Assembly (NCBI GenBank): GCA_017469525.1
Contig: JAFUGG010000025.1
Coordinates: forward strand, 1 to 64,000
Reading direction: 5' to 3'
DNA: 64,000 nucleotides
DNA from: Bacteroidaceae bacterium
Lineage (GTDB): Bacteria > Bacteroidota > Bacteroidia > Bacteroidales > Bacteroidaceae
In this document: one piece after another, positions 49,600 through 59,100 of the stretch
Layout of the letters: each line of letters opens with the position of its first letter
Numbering within the stretch: the stretch's first letter is position 1
Program-made: the position numbers and the translations under genes
The notes under the pieces: generated by a model
Told to the model about the DNA's origin: nothing
What the model saw: only the letters and a program-made list of their open reading frames with translations
Databases searched by the model: none

Positions 49600-50601
49600 A
49601 TGGGTAGAAAGACATTGGAAGACATCTCTCAGTTGACGGGCATCTCGAAGACCGTCATTTCGCGCGTCTTGAGCGGGAAGGCTGCTGAGTACAGGATTAG
49701 CAAGGCCACGGTGGAGCGGGTGTTGCGGGTCTGCGAGGAGGAACAGTACAGGCCGAACTACCTGGCTCAGCTGCTGAGAGGTCAGGCTTCGAAGACCATC
49801 GGACTGATACTGCCGAGGCTCGACTATGAGTTCTTCGGCAAGCTGTCGTCCACCATCATCGCCGAGGCTCACCGGCACGGCTATACGGTGATAACGATGT
49901 TGTCGCTGGATGACCCTCAGCAGGAGGCCGAGGCTATCGATACGCTCATCAGCCGCCAGGTGGAGGGCATCATCATCTCGCCCAGCAGCCCTTCGTCGGA
50001 GCTGCTCAGGGAGGTGTCGCAGGAACTGCCGCTCGTTCAGATAGACCGCTACTTCGAGGACGAGGGGCTGTCGTACGTCTCCACGAACAACTACGAGGGT
50101 GCACGGACGGCTGTGAAGTACTTGGCCGACATGGGGCACAAGAATGTCCTGTGCCTGCAGGCTGAACTCGATGTCATGCCCATCAAGGAGCGTGTGCGCG
50201 GAGTGCTCGATGCTGCCAGGGAGTACGGCATCAACCTGTCGGTGAGTGACGACCTCACGGAGGAGAAGAGCTTCGCGGCAACGATGGAAGCCCTCAACTC
50301 CCCCCAGCCGCCTACGGCTATCTTCTCCCTCTCGCTGCATTGCCTGTCGGGAGCGGTGCTCGCTATCAATAAGAAGGGGATGTTCATCCGCGACGACATT
50401 TCGCTCATCACCTTCGACGAATCGCGTCTCATGGATTATACGCGGACAACCATCACCCGCGTCGTGCAGCCGGTGGAGAAGATGTGTACCGCAGCATTCC
50501 AGGTGCTCAGCCAGAGTATCACTGGGAAGAAGCCGTGCCAGGAGAGGATGCTCATAGAGCCAGTCTTCCTGGAGCGCACCTCGGTGAAAAGACTTTTGTG
50601 A
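49600..50601 (+). CDS. LacI-family transcriptional regulator
   Basis: This 333-residue regulator has the N-terminal HTH and hinge (TLEDISQLTGISKTVISRVLSGKAAEYRISKATVERVL) and a periplasmic-binding-protein-like sensing domain (TIGLILPRLDYEFFGKLSS, LVQIDRYFEDEGLSYVSTNNYEGARTAVKYL, LITFDESRLMDYTRTTITRV). It presumably binds a sugar or sugar phosphate. No catabolic gene adjoins it; flanking regions are repeats. It is therefore an orphan regulator here, and its target operon may be elsewhere, such as the xylose operon; this is speculation. Confidence 0.93.
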   Translation: MGRKTLEDISQLTGISKTVISRVLSGKAAEYRISKATVERVLRVCEEEQYRPNYLAQLLRGQASKTIGLILPRLDYEFFGKLSSTIIAEAHRHGYTVITMLSLDDPQQEAEAIDTLISRQVEGIIISPSSPSSELLREVSQELPLVQIDRYFEDEGLSYVSTNNYEGARTAVKYLADMGHKNVLCLQAELDVMPIKERVRGVLDAAREYGINLSVSDDLTEEKSFAATMEALNSPQPPTAIFSLSLHCLSGAVLAINKKGMFIRDDISLITFDESRLMDYTRTTITRVVQPVEKMCTAAFQVLSQSITGKKPCQERMLIEPVFLERTSVKRLL

Positions 50602-50648
50602 TTATCCGCATTCGTGGTACATTAATGGTGATTCATGTTTAACATATA

Positions 50649-50934
50649 TTGCTGTCCGGGGAAATCATGCAGGCATCTAAAGCCTGGAAGGCTTCACCAT
50701 GAGTAACCGGGGGCGAAGCCCTCGGAAAGCGTGGATGAACTTCTCCCTGCTGCCTGGAGGGCAGTACTATGAGATGCCGAGGGTACTGCCTTCCAGGCAG
50801 GGGCAGTAAGGTGGTCTCTGTGTTCAGTCCGAGGGCTTCGCCCCCGGTTACTCAAAGTGAAGCCTTCCAGGCTTGAGATGCTTTCCCGACTTTACTCAGC
50901 TAAAGCAGTTAAGTTGTTTTTAGCGGACAGCAAT
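50649..50934. mobile_element. MITE-like element, family B copy B2
   Basis: The left end TTGCTGTCCGGGGAAATCAT and right end GCGGACAGCAA flank nested inverted blocks: AAGCCTGGAAGGCTTCAC, ACCGGGGGCGAAGCCCTCGG and CTGCCT(G)GAGGGCAGTAC with their complements. It is shorter than B1 but colinear with it. No gene is supported in 50602-51006. Confidence 0.8.
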
Positions 50935-51006
50935 TGTTTTTTGCCTTTTTGAAGCCCTGCGAGTAAAAATCTTGCCGAAATGCTTTGGATGTAAAGGAAA
51001 AAAACG

Positions 51007-51014
51007 TAACTTTG
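51007..51014 (+). promoter_or_regulatory. -7 promoter box TAACTTTG for the DUF4332 gene
   Basis: TAACTTTG lies 43 bases before the ATG at 51058. Confidence 0.7.
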
Positions 51015-51057
51015 TAGGCGTGATGATACATTATTAACCTATTAAAAAAGAAAAACC

Positions 51058-51465
51058 ATGACTTACAAGATTATCGACATCGAGGGTGTAGGCGAGGCTT
51101 ATGCTCCGAAACTCATCAAGGCAGGCATCGCTACTGTTGCACAATTGCTCGAGAAGGGTGCCACTCCCAAGGGCCGTGCTGCCCTGGCCGATGAGACCGG
51201 CATCAGCGAGAAGCTCATCCTGAAGTGGACCAACCATGCCGACCTGTTCCGCATCAAGGGCGTGGGTCCTCAGTTTGCCGAGCTGCTGGAAGCTGCCGGC
51301 GTGGATACCGTGAAGGAGTTCCGTCATCGTGTGGCCGACAACCTGGCTCAGAAGATGCTGGAGACAAACGAAGCCAAGAAGCTCGTGCGCCGCGTTCCCT
51401 CTGCAAAGGAACTGGTGAAGATGATTGAGCAGGCTAAGGCTCTCAAGCCCGTGATGACATACTAA
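51058..51465 (+). CDS. DUF4332 helix-hairpin-helix protein
   Basis: This 135-residue protein has two helix-hairpin-helix units: IIDIEGVGEAYAPKLIKAGIATVAQLLEKG and LFRIKGVGPQFAELLEAAGVDTVKEF. This arrangement defines DUF4332, whose members resemble DNA-binding HhH proteins but lack a catalytic domain. It is small, basic and monocistronic with a good promoter, which would fit an abundant nucleic-acid-binding protein. The function is not established. Confidence 0.88.
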   Translation: MTYKIIDIEGVGEAYAPKLIKAGIATVAQLLEKGATPKGRAALADETGISEKLILKWTNHADLFRIKGVGPQFAELLEAAGVDTVKEFRHRVADNLAQKMLETNEAKKLVRRVPSAKELVKMIEQAKALKPVMTY

Positions 51466-51487
51466 CGAGACATATTGCAATATGTCT

Positions 51488-51618
51488 GGGGGTGTGTCAA
51501 AACACAATAAATATAATAAAACAACGGATTTCACGGATTTTCTTATGTGCTGATTATCAGCATGGCCTTAATCCGTAAAATCAGTGTAATCCGTTGTCGT
51601 TAATTATGGCACACCCCC
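51488..51618. repeat. Inverted repeat GGGGGTGTG(T)..(G)CACACCCCC with inner ACGGATTT arms
   Basis: The outer arms GGGGGTGTGTC and GGCACACCCCC enclose AACAACGGATTTCACGGATT and AATCCGTAAAATCAGTGTAA..TCCGTTGT. It is a long imperfect palindrome downstream of DUF4332 and may be both an interspersed repeat and a transcript end. Confidence 0.7.
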
Positions 51619-51693
51619 TTTTTGTCTGTGCACTGGTGCTGACAGTTCCTTCCCGTCTATAGGATAAGGTTTTGTCAGTCAGTCTTCCTTGTG

Positions 51694-52410
51694 TTATTGC
51701 TTCTTTGAGAGTTTCTCGAACTCTTTCCGGGCCTTGTCGAGCTGCTTCATGAAGTCCTTGTTGTTCATGAGTGCAGGCAGAACGAGTGCGCCCACCATCT
51801 GGCCGGCCTTGACGTCGCTGTAGTGATGGAAGCCCACTATCCAACGGCTCTCGCCAAAGTCAAGGCCTCGCTTGTAGAGCTGGTTCTGGCGTTCGGGGTT
51901 GATGCATGCCAGCACCATCGATACGGCGACGCCGGTGGCGCTGTGGCCTGAGACGTAGCTGCCGTTGTGGCGAAGATGCTCCTCAGCCTCGGGAACAGGC
52001 GTAGGCTCATTGTAGAGAGCATAGGGACGTGTGCGCTTGTAGAGATTCTTCGTGCAACGTGTGGCATAGCTGCCGGCATCTTCCTTCATCGTGGCGATGA
52101 GCTTGTAGATTTCCGGCGTGTCTTCCTTCGAGAGCTTCATGCCGAAGGCTTCGGAAAAGACCTCCAGGATGTTGTCGGTGGAAGTGTTGGCATCCTTGAC
52201 GGCCTGCTTGCCGCGAGGCGTCTCGCGGAGCGTCTTGCCGTACTGGTACATGTGGAAGTCCTGTTCGAAGAGCAGCGACCCGAATGCTGGCGGCGGGCCG
52301 ATGAAGGTGGTGTCCAGAGGTGCCTGCTCCTTGGTCAGGTAGTGGTTGGATTGTCCGTAGCATACGATGGCTGCGAACAAGAGTGCTGTGATGGTAAACA
52401 GTCTTTTCAT
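51694..52410 (-). CDS. Class A non-specific acid phosphatase (PAP2 superfamily), secreted
   Basis: This 238-residue protein has a signal peptide (MKRLFTITALLFAAIVCYGQ). The three PAP2 motifs are intact: KNLYKRTRPY (KxxxxxxRP), NGSYVSGHSATG (SGH) and ESRWIVGFHHYSDVKAG (SRxxxxxHxxxD). The last supplies the His nucleophile and the supporting Asp. Class A acid phosphatases are soluble periplasmic enzymes hydrolysing phosphomonoesters; length (~240) fits. It lies 75 bases downstream of the 52486-53304 gene on the same strand with a C-rich hairpin repeat between them. Confidence 0.92.
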   Translation of the reverse strand: MKRLFTITALLFAAIVCYGQSNHYLTKEQAPLDTTFIGPPPAFGSLLFEQDFHMYQYGKTLRETPRGKQAVKDANTSTDNILEVFSEAFGMKLSKEDTPEIYKLIATMKEDAGSYATRCTKNLYKRTRPYALYNEPTPVPEAEEHLRHNGSYVSGHSATGVAVSMVLACINPERQNQLYKRGLDFGESRWIVGFHHYSDVKAGQMVGALVLPALMNNKDFMKQLDKARKEFEKLSKKQ

Positions 52411-52430
52411 AAAGTTGAAAAAGTTAAAAG

Positions 52431-52470
52431 AGCCTCCTCTAAATCTCCCCCTAAAGGGAGAGACTTTATT
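52431..52470. repeat. C-rich hairpin repeat (family D)
   Basis: CCTCCTCTAAATCTCCCCCT faces AAAGGGAGAGA. It is nearly the reverse complement of the copy ending at 53692. Confidence 0.7.
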
Positions 52471-52485
52471 ATTGTTTCAGGCTTG

Positions 52486-53304
52486 TTATTGTTTCAGACT
52501 TGCTTTGATGGCCTTGAAGTCGTCAGTGGCGATGGCATTCATCCTCAGCGATTCCTTGTTCACCTTGATGTAGCCTTCCTCCATCGGACAGTCGAAGCCG
52601 AGCCCCTGCTTTGCCCTGTCGCTGATGGGGACGTACCAGTACATGTCTGTCTCCAAGGCGATGGTGTACTTCTCCAGATAGCTGTCTGTGAGTACGTTGA
52701 TGTACTTGACGTTCTCGTCGGGGTGTGCTGCGGGGGAGATGCGGAAGTGGCATTCCTCTCCTTTCAGGAGGGGGAGTGCGATGTCCTTCTGCGGCATGAC
52801 GTACCAGACGAGGCCTTGGTCCATGTCCGTTATCTGTATCTCCTTGTCGCTATGGTTCGTCACGATGAGGTCCACCATCAGCGTCTTCAGTTCACGTGCC
52901 TGAGCGTAGGCATCGGCCGATGCTGCTGCCAATCCGCCCGAGGCATATTGTCCTTCAATGGCCCCCACGATGTAGCCTCTTGACTTCCCCCGGATGAGTT
53001 GCACGTCCGAGAAGGTGCTGGCTCCAACCATCAGTCCTGATGCCACGCCGGTCCATCCGGCAGCTCTCTTGGCCTGCTTGATGGCTTTCACCAGGTCGGG
53101 CGATACCTCTTGGTGAGCAATGGCAAACGAGACCAGCCTGTCCCTGGAGTCGAGCTGGAGCAGATGTTGGCGGCCAGAGAGGGAGTCTATCTGCCCATTC
53201 TCGATGGCAAGGATGCGGTTGTAGTACGTCGGGATGTAGGTCGTCTTGGCTTGCAGCCCGAGAGGCAGAAGGGCAAGTAACGCGATGAGATGGAGAGTTT
53301 TCAT
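52486..53304 (-). CDS. Secreted protein of unknown function
   Basis: From the ATG at 53304 (MKTLHLIALLALLPLGLQAK) the protein has 272 residues with a clean signal peptide. It has a helical, Gly/Ala-rich middle part (AAGWTGVASGLMVGASTFSD, YASGGLAAASADAYAQ) that could sit in or near a membrane. A beta-rich C-terminal half follows (LMVDLIVTNHSDKEIQITDM, LVWYVMPQKDIALPLL, YTIALETDMYWYVPI). I recognise no family. It precedes the acid phosphatase gene on the same strand. Confidence 0.6.
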   Translation of the reverse strand: MKTLHLIALLALLPLGLQAKTTYIPTYYNRILAIENGQIDSLSGRQHLLQLDSRDRLVSFAIAHQEVSPDLVKAIKQAKRAAGWTGVASGLMVGASTFSDVQLIRGKSRGYIVGAIEGQYASGGLAAASADAYAQARELKTLMVDLIVTNHSDKEIQITDMDQGLVWYVMPQKDIALPLLKGEECHFRISPAAHPDENVKYINVLTDSYLEKYTIALETDMYWYVPISDRAKQGLGFDCPMEEGYIKVNKESLRMNAIATDDFKAIKASLKQ

Positions 53305-53403
53305 AAAAACATAAACGTTAGTCGCTGGCGAATTTACGACTAAATGCCCAAACAGCCAAACAATTGAAGAAAATTCTTTGCTTAGGTCCGCCACTTAAAC
53401 CCA

Positions 53404-53578
53404 AATGCAGGCATCTAAAGTCTGGAAGGCAGTACTACGAAGTGGAATGGGTACTGCCTTCCAGGCAGGAGCAGGGAGGGCTTCGCACATTGTCCGAGGG
53501 CTTCGCCCCCGGTTACTCATAGTTAAGCCTTCCAGGCTTTAGTAGCCGGAGTCCTCAAAGTGAAGCCTTCCAGGCTAG
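53404..53578. mobile_element. Partial family B element (copy B3)
   Basis: It contains CTGGAAGGCAGTACTACG/GTACTGCCTTCCAGGCAG, CCGAGGGCTTCGCCCCCGGTT and two GAAGCCTTCCAGGCT ends, as in B1 and B2. The CTGTCCGG terminal repeats are missing. It appears degraded. Confidence 0.7.
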
Positions 53579-53589
53579 TTGTCCCTCAA

Positions 53590-53692
53590 GTCCTCTATTG
53601 ACCAATGGGGGGTAAACGCCCCAACCCTTCCCTAAAAGGATGTCTGGGGCTTGAAGTCTCTCCCTTTAGGGGGAGATTTAGAGGAGGCTTTA
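53590..53692. repeat. C-rich palindromic repeat (family D) abutting the LRR gene stop
   Basis: It includes GCCCCAACCCTTCCCTAAAA..GTCTGGGGC and TCTCCCTTTAGGGGGAGATT followed by TAGAGGAGGC. Its last bases touch the TAA of the gene ending at 53690. Confidence 0.65.
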
Positions 53693-55873
53693 TCTCTTCA
53701 AAATCTTCTTGCCGTCCTTGATGATGATGCCCTTGTAGCCAGAGCCCACCTTCTGTCCGGCGAGATTGTAGGTAGAGTCCTTAGAGTCCTTAAGGTCGTT
53801 AGAGTCCTTAATGTCGTCTATGCCGTCGATGATGGTCTGGGAATACTTGCTGATGATGACCCAGTCGTCCTTGATGGTCTGTCCGTTGGCGTCCACGATG
53901 CCGCTGTTGTAGTCCTTGAGATAGGCTTTGAAGGGATAGCCGATGTAGAGTCCGTCGTTGAGTACAAGCTGGGAGCCCTTGAATGCGCTTTGTGCGCCCT
54001 TCATCATGACGAGGGTACCCTCACCGTGGATATCCGTGTTGCCCCTGATACCGTATTGTATGGTGCCTTCAGCCTTTACCTTTAGGCTGCCACTGATGGA
54101 GAGTCCATAGGAGGAGTAGATGCCATTCACCCGTCCCTTGCAGTCGAGCGAGCCAGTTCCCAGGATGCCGCCTTTGTATAAGAAGATGGCGTTGGCATTT
54201 CCGCTCTCAATATAGACATTGCCATTGACCGTTATTGCAGCATCGAAACTGGTCTCGATGCCATTTTTGCTTGTGGTGATGATGTTGACGGGGTCAGGGC
54301 CGAGGACGATGTTACAAACGCGCCCCATGTTGTAGAACTTGATGCCGCATTCGCCTTCGGGAGCAGTGATGTCCACGCCGCTGAGGTTGAGCGTCTGGCT
54401 GATGGCATCGTAGTTGATATATCCATTCGTGGTGTTTTTCTTCACACTGGACAGATAGGAGAGGTCTTTTTTGTCGTACGAAGTGACCTCATTCTCTCCT
54501 ATCCTGACGTTAAGGAGCTGTGCTCCGGTATATTCATCGCAAGGAGCGATGTGGTAGTTCCAGCCAAAGTAGGAAACAGAGCTTGCCGTCCAGCTGTCGC
54601 AGATGTTGTCGGGCATCGTGTTCACGCCGCCGTTGATGTATATCTCTCCGCGGTCGGTGTAGTCCCTGCCTGGCAGGGAATTGAGCGTACTGCTCATGTT
54701 GCTGTCGATCCAGTTGTTCCTCATGTCGACGTACTTAATGGCAGGCGTGTTCTTGAAGTTGATGATGCTGAGGCTGTTCTTTGAGCAGTCGAGGTTTTCC
54801 AGACTGCTGCATCCGGTCAGGTTCATGCTTGAGAGCTGGCAGCTGGAGCAGTTCAGCTTGATAAGGTTCGGTAGGTTGAGCGTGAAACTCTTTATAGGGT
54901 TGCCGGAGCAGTTAAGCTCCACCAGGTTCGGGAAGTACTTCAGGCCCGTAAAGTTGCTTGCCGAGATGTTTGATGCGTCGATGACCTTCGGGTCTTCAGC
55001 CTCGCTGGCTCCGAGCTTGCTGTCAGAGTTTGTGTCATACTTGCTCTTCACGAAGTTGCGCAGGTTGGTGTCGGGGAAGGTTGTGCTGTTGATGGGGATG
55101 AAGGTTTCCATCTTGACGCTTTGGCAGACGGAGCCGTTCTTTAGGAAGGTCTGGGATACTGCCGAAAAACTTTCGCCAAAGCGGAAAATCATGTCGCTGC
55201 CCAGTGTGAATGCGCCGAGTTCTGTTGCTGCCTTCCCGCTCGACTGTGTACAGTTGAATTCTATGATGCTGCCTGATACGGTTAGCGATGCGATGCTCCT
55301 CAGGCCTGTCTCATAGCCTATAGACTGAAAGTTAGAGTTGGTGATGGTGACGTTCTCCTTTCCGTAGCCATAGAGACCGGTGCTTTTTGTGGCATACAAG
55401 CTGATTTTGGCATCCTTGATGGTCAGCGAGGCGCCGCTGGCTACGGTGAGTGCGTCCTCGTCGCCTCCCTGGATGTTGGTAAAGAGCCTGTCGGCTATGT
55501 CGTCGCCAGACGTGATGGTGGTATTGGCATTGAGGCGTACAGGCGAAGCGTCCTCAGCCTTCAGCAGGTTAGAACCGATGAACACGATGGTCAGTCCGCT
55601 GCAGCTCTCGTTCAGGATGGCACGGTTGCCGCTGCCGGTGCGCTCTATCTTGACGTTGCAGACCGTCAGTGTCTTCGTGCTGGGAGTGTAGCGCACGTAG
55701 AAACTCTTGGAGGTGTCCTTGGCCTTGATGTTCGAGCCGGTGACGTTGGAATAGTTGTCGGAGTTGACGCTCACGCCGCCAACCTTGATGCCGTAGTAGT
55801 CGGCTCCCATTGCTGTCTGTGGCACAAACGTTGCAGCAAATACCAAGACGAAAAGGTGTAGAATGTGTTTCAT
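53690..55873 (-). CDS. Secreted leucine-rich-repeat surface protein (shorter paralog)
   Basis: From the ATG at 55873 (MKHILHLFVLVFAATFVPQT) the protein has 727 residues; the longer frame to 55999 is excluded by the TACCTTTG box at 55970. Residues ~25-215 share an opening domain with the protein at 56144 (YYGIKVGGVSVNSDN, RTGSGNRAILNESC, GEDASPxRLNANTTI type). LRRs follow at ~300-420 (NLVELNCSGNPIKSFTLNLP, LIKLNCSSCQLSSMNLTGCS), then beta-helix-like repeats (GIKFYNMGRVCNIVLGPDPVNI). Near the end a 9-nt repeat encodes KDSNDLKDSKDS, just before YNLAGQKVGSGYKGIIIKDG, the shared tail. Probable cell-surface adhesin. Confidence 0.75.
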   Translation of the reverse strand: MKHILHLFVLVFAATFVPQTAMGADYYGIKVGGVSVNSDNYSNVTGSNIKAKDTSKSFYVRYTPSTKTLTVCNVKIERTGSGNRAILNESCSGLTIVFIGSNLLKAEDASPVRLNANTTITSGDDIADRLFTNIQGGDEDALTVASGASLTIKDAKISLYATKSTGLYGYGKENVTITNSNFQSIGYETGLRSIASLTVSGSIIEFNCTQSSGKAATELGAFTLGSDMIFRFGESFSAVSQTFLKNGSVCQSVKMETFIPINSTTFPDTNLRNFVKSKYDTNSDSKLGASEAEDPKVIDASNISASNFTGLKYFPNLVELNCSGNPIKSFTLNLPNLIKLNCSSCQLSSMNLTGCSSLENLDCSKNSLSIINFKNTPAIKYVDMRNNWIDSNMSSTLNSLPGRDYTDRGEIYINGGVNTMPDNICDSWTASSVSYFGWNYHIAPCDEYTGAQLLNVRIGENEVTSYDKKDLSYLSSVKKNTTNGYINYDAISQTLNLSGVDITAPEGECGIKFYNMGRVCNIVLGPDPVNIITTSKNGIETSFDAAITVNGNVYIESGNANAIFLYKGGILGTGSLDCKGRVNGIYSSYGLSISGSLKVKAEGTIQYGIRGNTDIHGEGTLVMMKGAQSAFKGSQLVLNDGLYIGYPFKAYLKDYNSGIVDANGQTIKDDWVIISKYSQTIIDGIDDIKDSNDLKDSKDSTYNLAGQKVGSGYKGIIIKDGKKILKR

Positions 55874-55969
55874 AAGATATGATTTTAAGTGGTTAATGAA
55901 ATGATAATATGTGCACAAAGTTATGAGTAAATAGTTAAATGAGCAAGTATTATTATCGTTTTTCTGCTG

Positions 55970-55977
55970 CAAAGGTA
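55970..55977 (-). promoter_or_regulatory. -7 promoter box TACCTTTG with conserved upstream block
   Basis: TACCTTTG on the minus strand. About 60 bases upstream of it (56005-56045) the plus strand reads CTTGTTAAAATCTTCCAAAA..ACCGAATTT..GCGATGAAATGG, which is repeated upstream of the paralog (60867-60945). Confidence 0.7.
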
Positions 55978-56143
55978 CGATTTTTGTTCGGAACGACACT
56001 TGTTAAAATCTTCCAAAATACCGAATTTAGCGATGAAATGGAGGGAAATTAATAATAAAAAAAAGTGAGAGATGAAGACTCCTTTACTCCTTGACTCCTT
56101 AGAAAAAAGCCCTAAGGAGTCAAGGAGTATGAGGAGAGCAGTC

Positions 56144-59100
56144 TCACTTCTTTAACAGTTTTCTGCCGCCTTGGACGACGATGCCCTTGTAGCCGCTACC
56201 TACCTTCTGGCCAGCCAGATTATAGGTAGAGTTGTTAAGGTCCTTAGAGTCCTTGAGGTCCTTAATGCCATCGATGTAGTCCTGGCTGCAGATGACAACC
56301 CACTGGTCTGTGATGTTGTTGTCGTTGGCATCCAGGATGTAGCCATACGGTATCCACATGTCTTCTTCTACCAAGACATCCACGATGCCGCAGTGTGCGC
56401 CTTCGGGCAGACCAAGCACCAGTCCGTCGCTGAGCGAGAGAACGGCTTCCTCGCTGTCTGCTCCGTAGATTTCTACGGCTCCCTTTGCGCCCTTGAGCAT
56501 GACGACGGTCTCTGAGCCGCTGACAGCAAGGGGATAGAAGCTCCAAAGAGCACTTCTCGTTTGGCTGTCGGCAGTCACCTTGGCACCTCCTTCGATGACA
56601 AATGATCCATTGAGAGCCTCGAATTTTGATGTCACGCTGAGTGAGCCAGGACCTGTTATCGTAAATGATGCGTCGCTATAGATGCCAAAGCCTTCGGGGA
56701 CTTCTATGCTGTTCTCGCCTTCGAGCTTGATGATAACCTCGTCAATCTCTGTCGAGAGTCCCTCGCCCTCTGCCTCGATGTCGGCGCCGTTGAGCGTCAG
56801 CGTGTTCGTCTCTGCATCGTAACTAACCGTGCCGTCGCCAAGGACGTCCGCCTGATTGAGGCTCGTCACTTGCGTGCCTGCGATGAAGATTTCGTAGCTC
56901 TCGACAGACACAGGCGCGCCAATCACGACCCATTCGCCCTTGATGGGCTCGCCCTCGGTATTGACGATGTTGCCTTTCCCTTCGTCGTAGTAAGCTCCTT
57001 CGGGCAAACCGATGACAAGGCCGTCTTCAAGCGTGGGTTCAGATCCTGTGTATGCTGTACGGCCTCCCTTCATCATGACGACTGTTTCCGACCCGCTCAC
57101 GGTCATGTGCATTGAGCTTATGCCATATCCATTTTCGTCTCCTTCTGCCTGAATCTGTGCATTCCCGACGATATTCAGGTCAATCTCTGCATAAATGCCG
57201 TGAATGCCTTTTACAAAGAGCGAGCCTGGTCCTTCAATGCTTATATATTGAGAGTGGATTCCAATTTGGTCGCTTACAATAGTATTATTACCAATAAGTT
57301 TAATATTGTTGTTCCAACTGTTAATGCCATATACAGAATAAGCCTCGATGTTGGCTCCATTGAGTGTCAGGGTGCTTGTCTCTGGGTCATAGCTTACGGT
57401 GCCGTCGCCAAGGACGTCTTCTTGATTGAGGTTAGTCACCTGTATGCCTTTGACGTGTAGGTCGTATTTGTTCACCTTCTGGATTGTTACCCAAGATGTT
57501 ACGATGTCGTTGCGACGGCCTGCACAGATGGCGAGTTTGGTCAGATTGAACGAAGCGCCTGCAGGCTGAGTTATCTCGAGTTGGTCGTTCAGGTTAAGAG
57601 CTGTGCATCCGAACGAACCATCGCCGCCCTTGGCCTTCACGATGGTCTCTTCGCCGCTGATGGTTGTGATGCCTGCCATGATGCCAATCAAGTCTCCCTC
57701 GGCCGATACCTGTGCGCCATCAAGAATCTGCAGCGGTTTGGGCTGATTGTTTCCTATAGCATAGATGCCGTACATGGCAGTGATGGAGAGCGAGCCAGGG
57801 CCTTCGATGAAGCCTTTGCCCTTGAACCAGATGCCTTTGCTTGTGCCATTCAGCGACCTTGTGCAAGTGATGGCGCTGCTGCCCTCGAGTTTGATGTGGA
57901 GTTCCTGCTCAGCCTCAATGCCGCTGCCGTCACCGCCGTCGATGCTGGCATCGGTGAGTGTCAAGGTCAGTGTCTCGGGGTCGTAGCTTACTGTGCCGTC
58001 GCCCAGCACGTCTTTATTGTTGTGGTTCGTAACCTGTGTGCCAGCGACAGTAATGCCATAGTCCTCGGTGTACTGAATGGTTACCCATTCGTCCTTGATG
58101 ACATTGCCGCTGGCATCCTTTATCTCGCCATCGACATACTCGGCGCCTTCGGGCGTGTCTATCTTGAGGCCATCGTTGAGGGTGAGGCTGGTCGATGCTT
58201 TGAAGGTGCCGCGGGCATCAGGTCCGCACTTCATCCTTACGACAGTATTCTCGCCACTGATGGTTGTCTCCTGTCCATTGATGGCATATTGCGTCGAACC
58301 CTCTGCCGTCACCTTTGCGTCGTCGCTGATGAAGAGCTTCGACAGATGAGCATCGATGCCATATTTTCCGTTGACATAGAGCGATCCAGGGCCTTGGATG
58401 TAGCAATATTTGGAGGCAATGCCGTATGTCGTGCTGTTGATGTTGTTCTCGCCTTCGAGCTTGATATAGAGGGTCTTGCCTGCATTGATGCCTGCTTCAG
58501 AGCCAGCCTCGATGTTGGCATTTGTGAGGACGAGCGTGCCAGCGCCACCATTGAACGCAGGTTCTTGGAAGACAACGGTCGTGTCGCCCAGCACAGCATG
58601 CTGATTGGCATTGCTTATCCTTGTGCCTGCCACATAATAGTTATACTCGCGCAGCTTGCCGATGACGACTTCCTGCCCCTTAATATAGGTTCCTTCTGCA
58701 CTCTTCAAGTATTTATTTTCGAAATGTGCTCCTGCAGGTGCAACTATGATGTTGTCATTTTCCAGGACGAGATTGTCTGCATAAAGAGGATAAACAGTCT
58801 CGTCCACGTTTGCTTTGATGCGAAGCTCTGCATCATCCTTGACATAGAGTGTGCGGTTGGCGATACGGATACCATATTCTGGAGCACCACTCTCTGCCAC
58901 TACTCGTGCCACACCGCTTAAGGTAAGATTTCCTGTTTCTATATTAATAGCCATGCCATCTGTGCTGACGATATTCAGCTTTTCGCTGTACCAATAGTCC
59001 TCTTTTGTCGTGATTGTAAGAGAACCTCCACTGGAATGGTCGTAATAGTAAATGCCATCATCCTTAGAAAAGATGTTGACAGGGTCTTGTCCTAGTTCAA

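Noticed and set aside
57781-58921. Plus-strand 446-codon ORF opposite the long LRR paralog
   Set aside because: Antisense shadow of repetitive beta-helix coding sequence; no signal peptide or motif.
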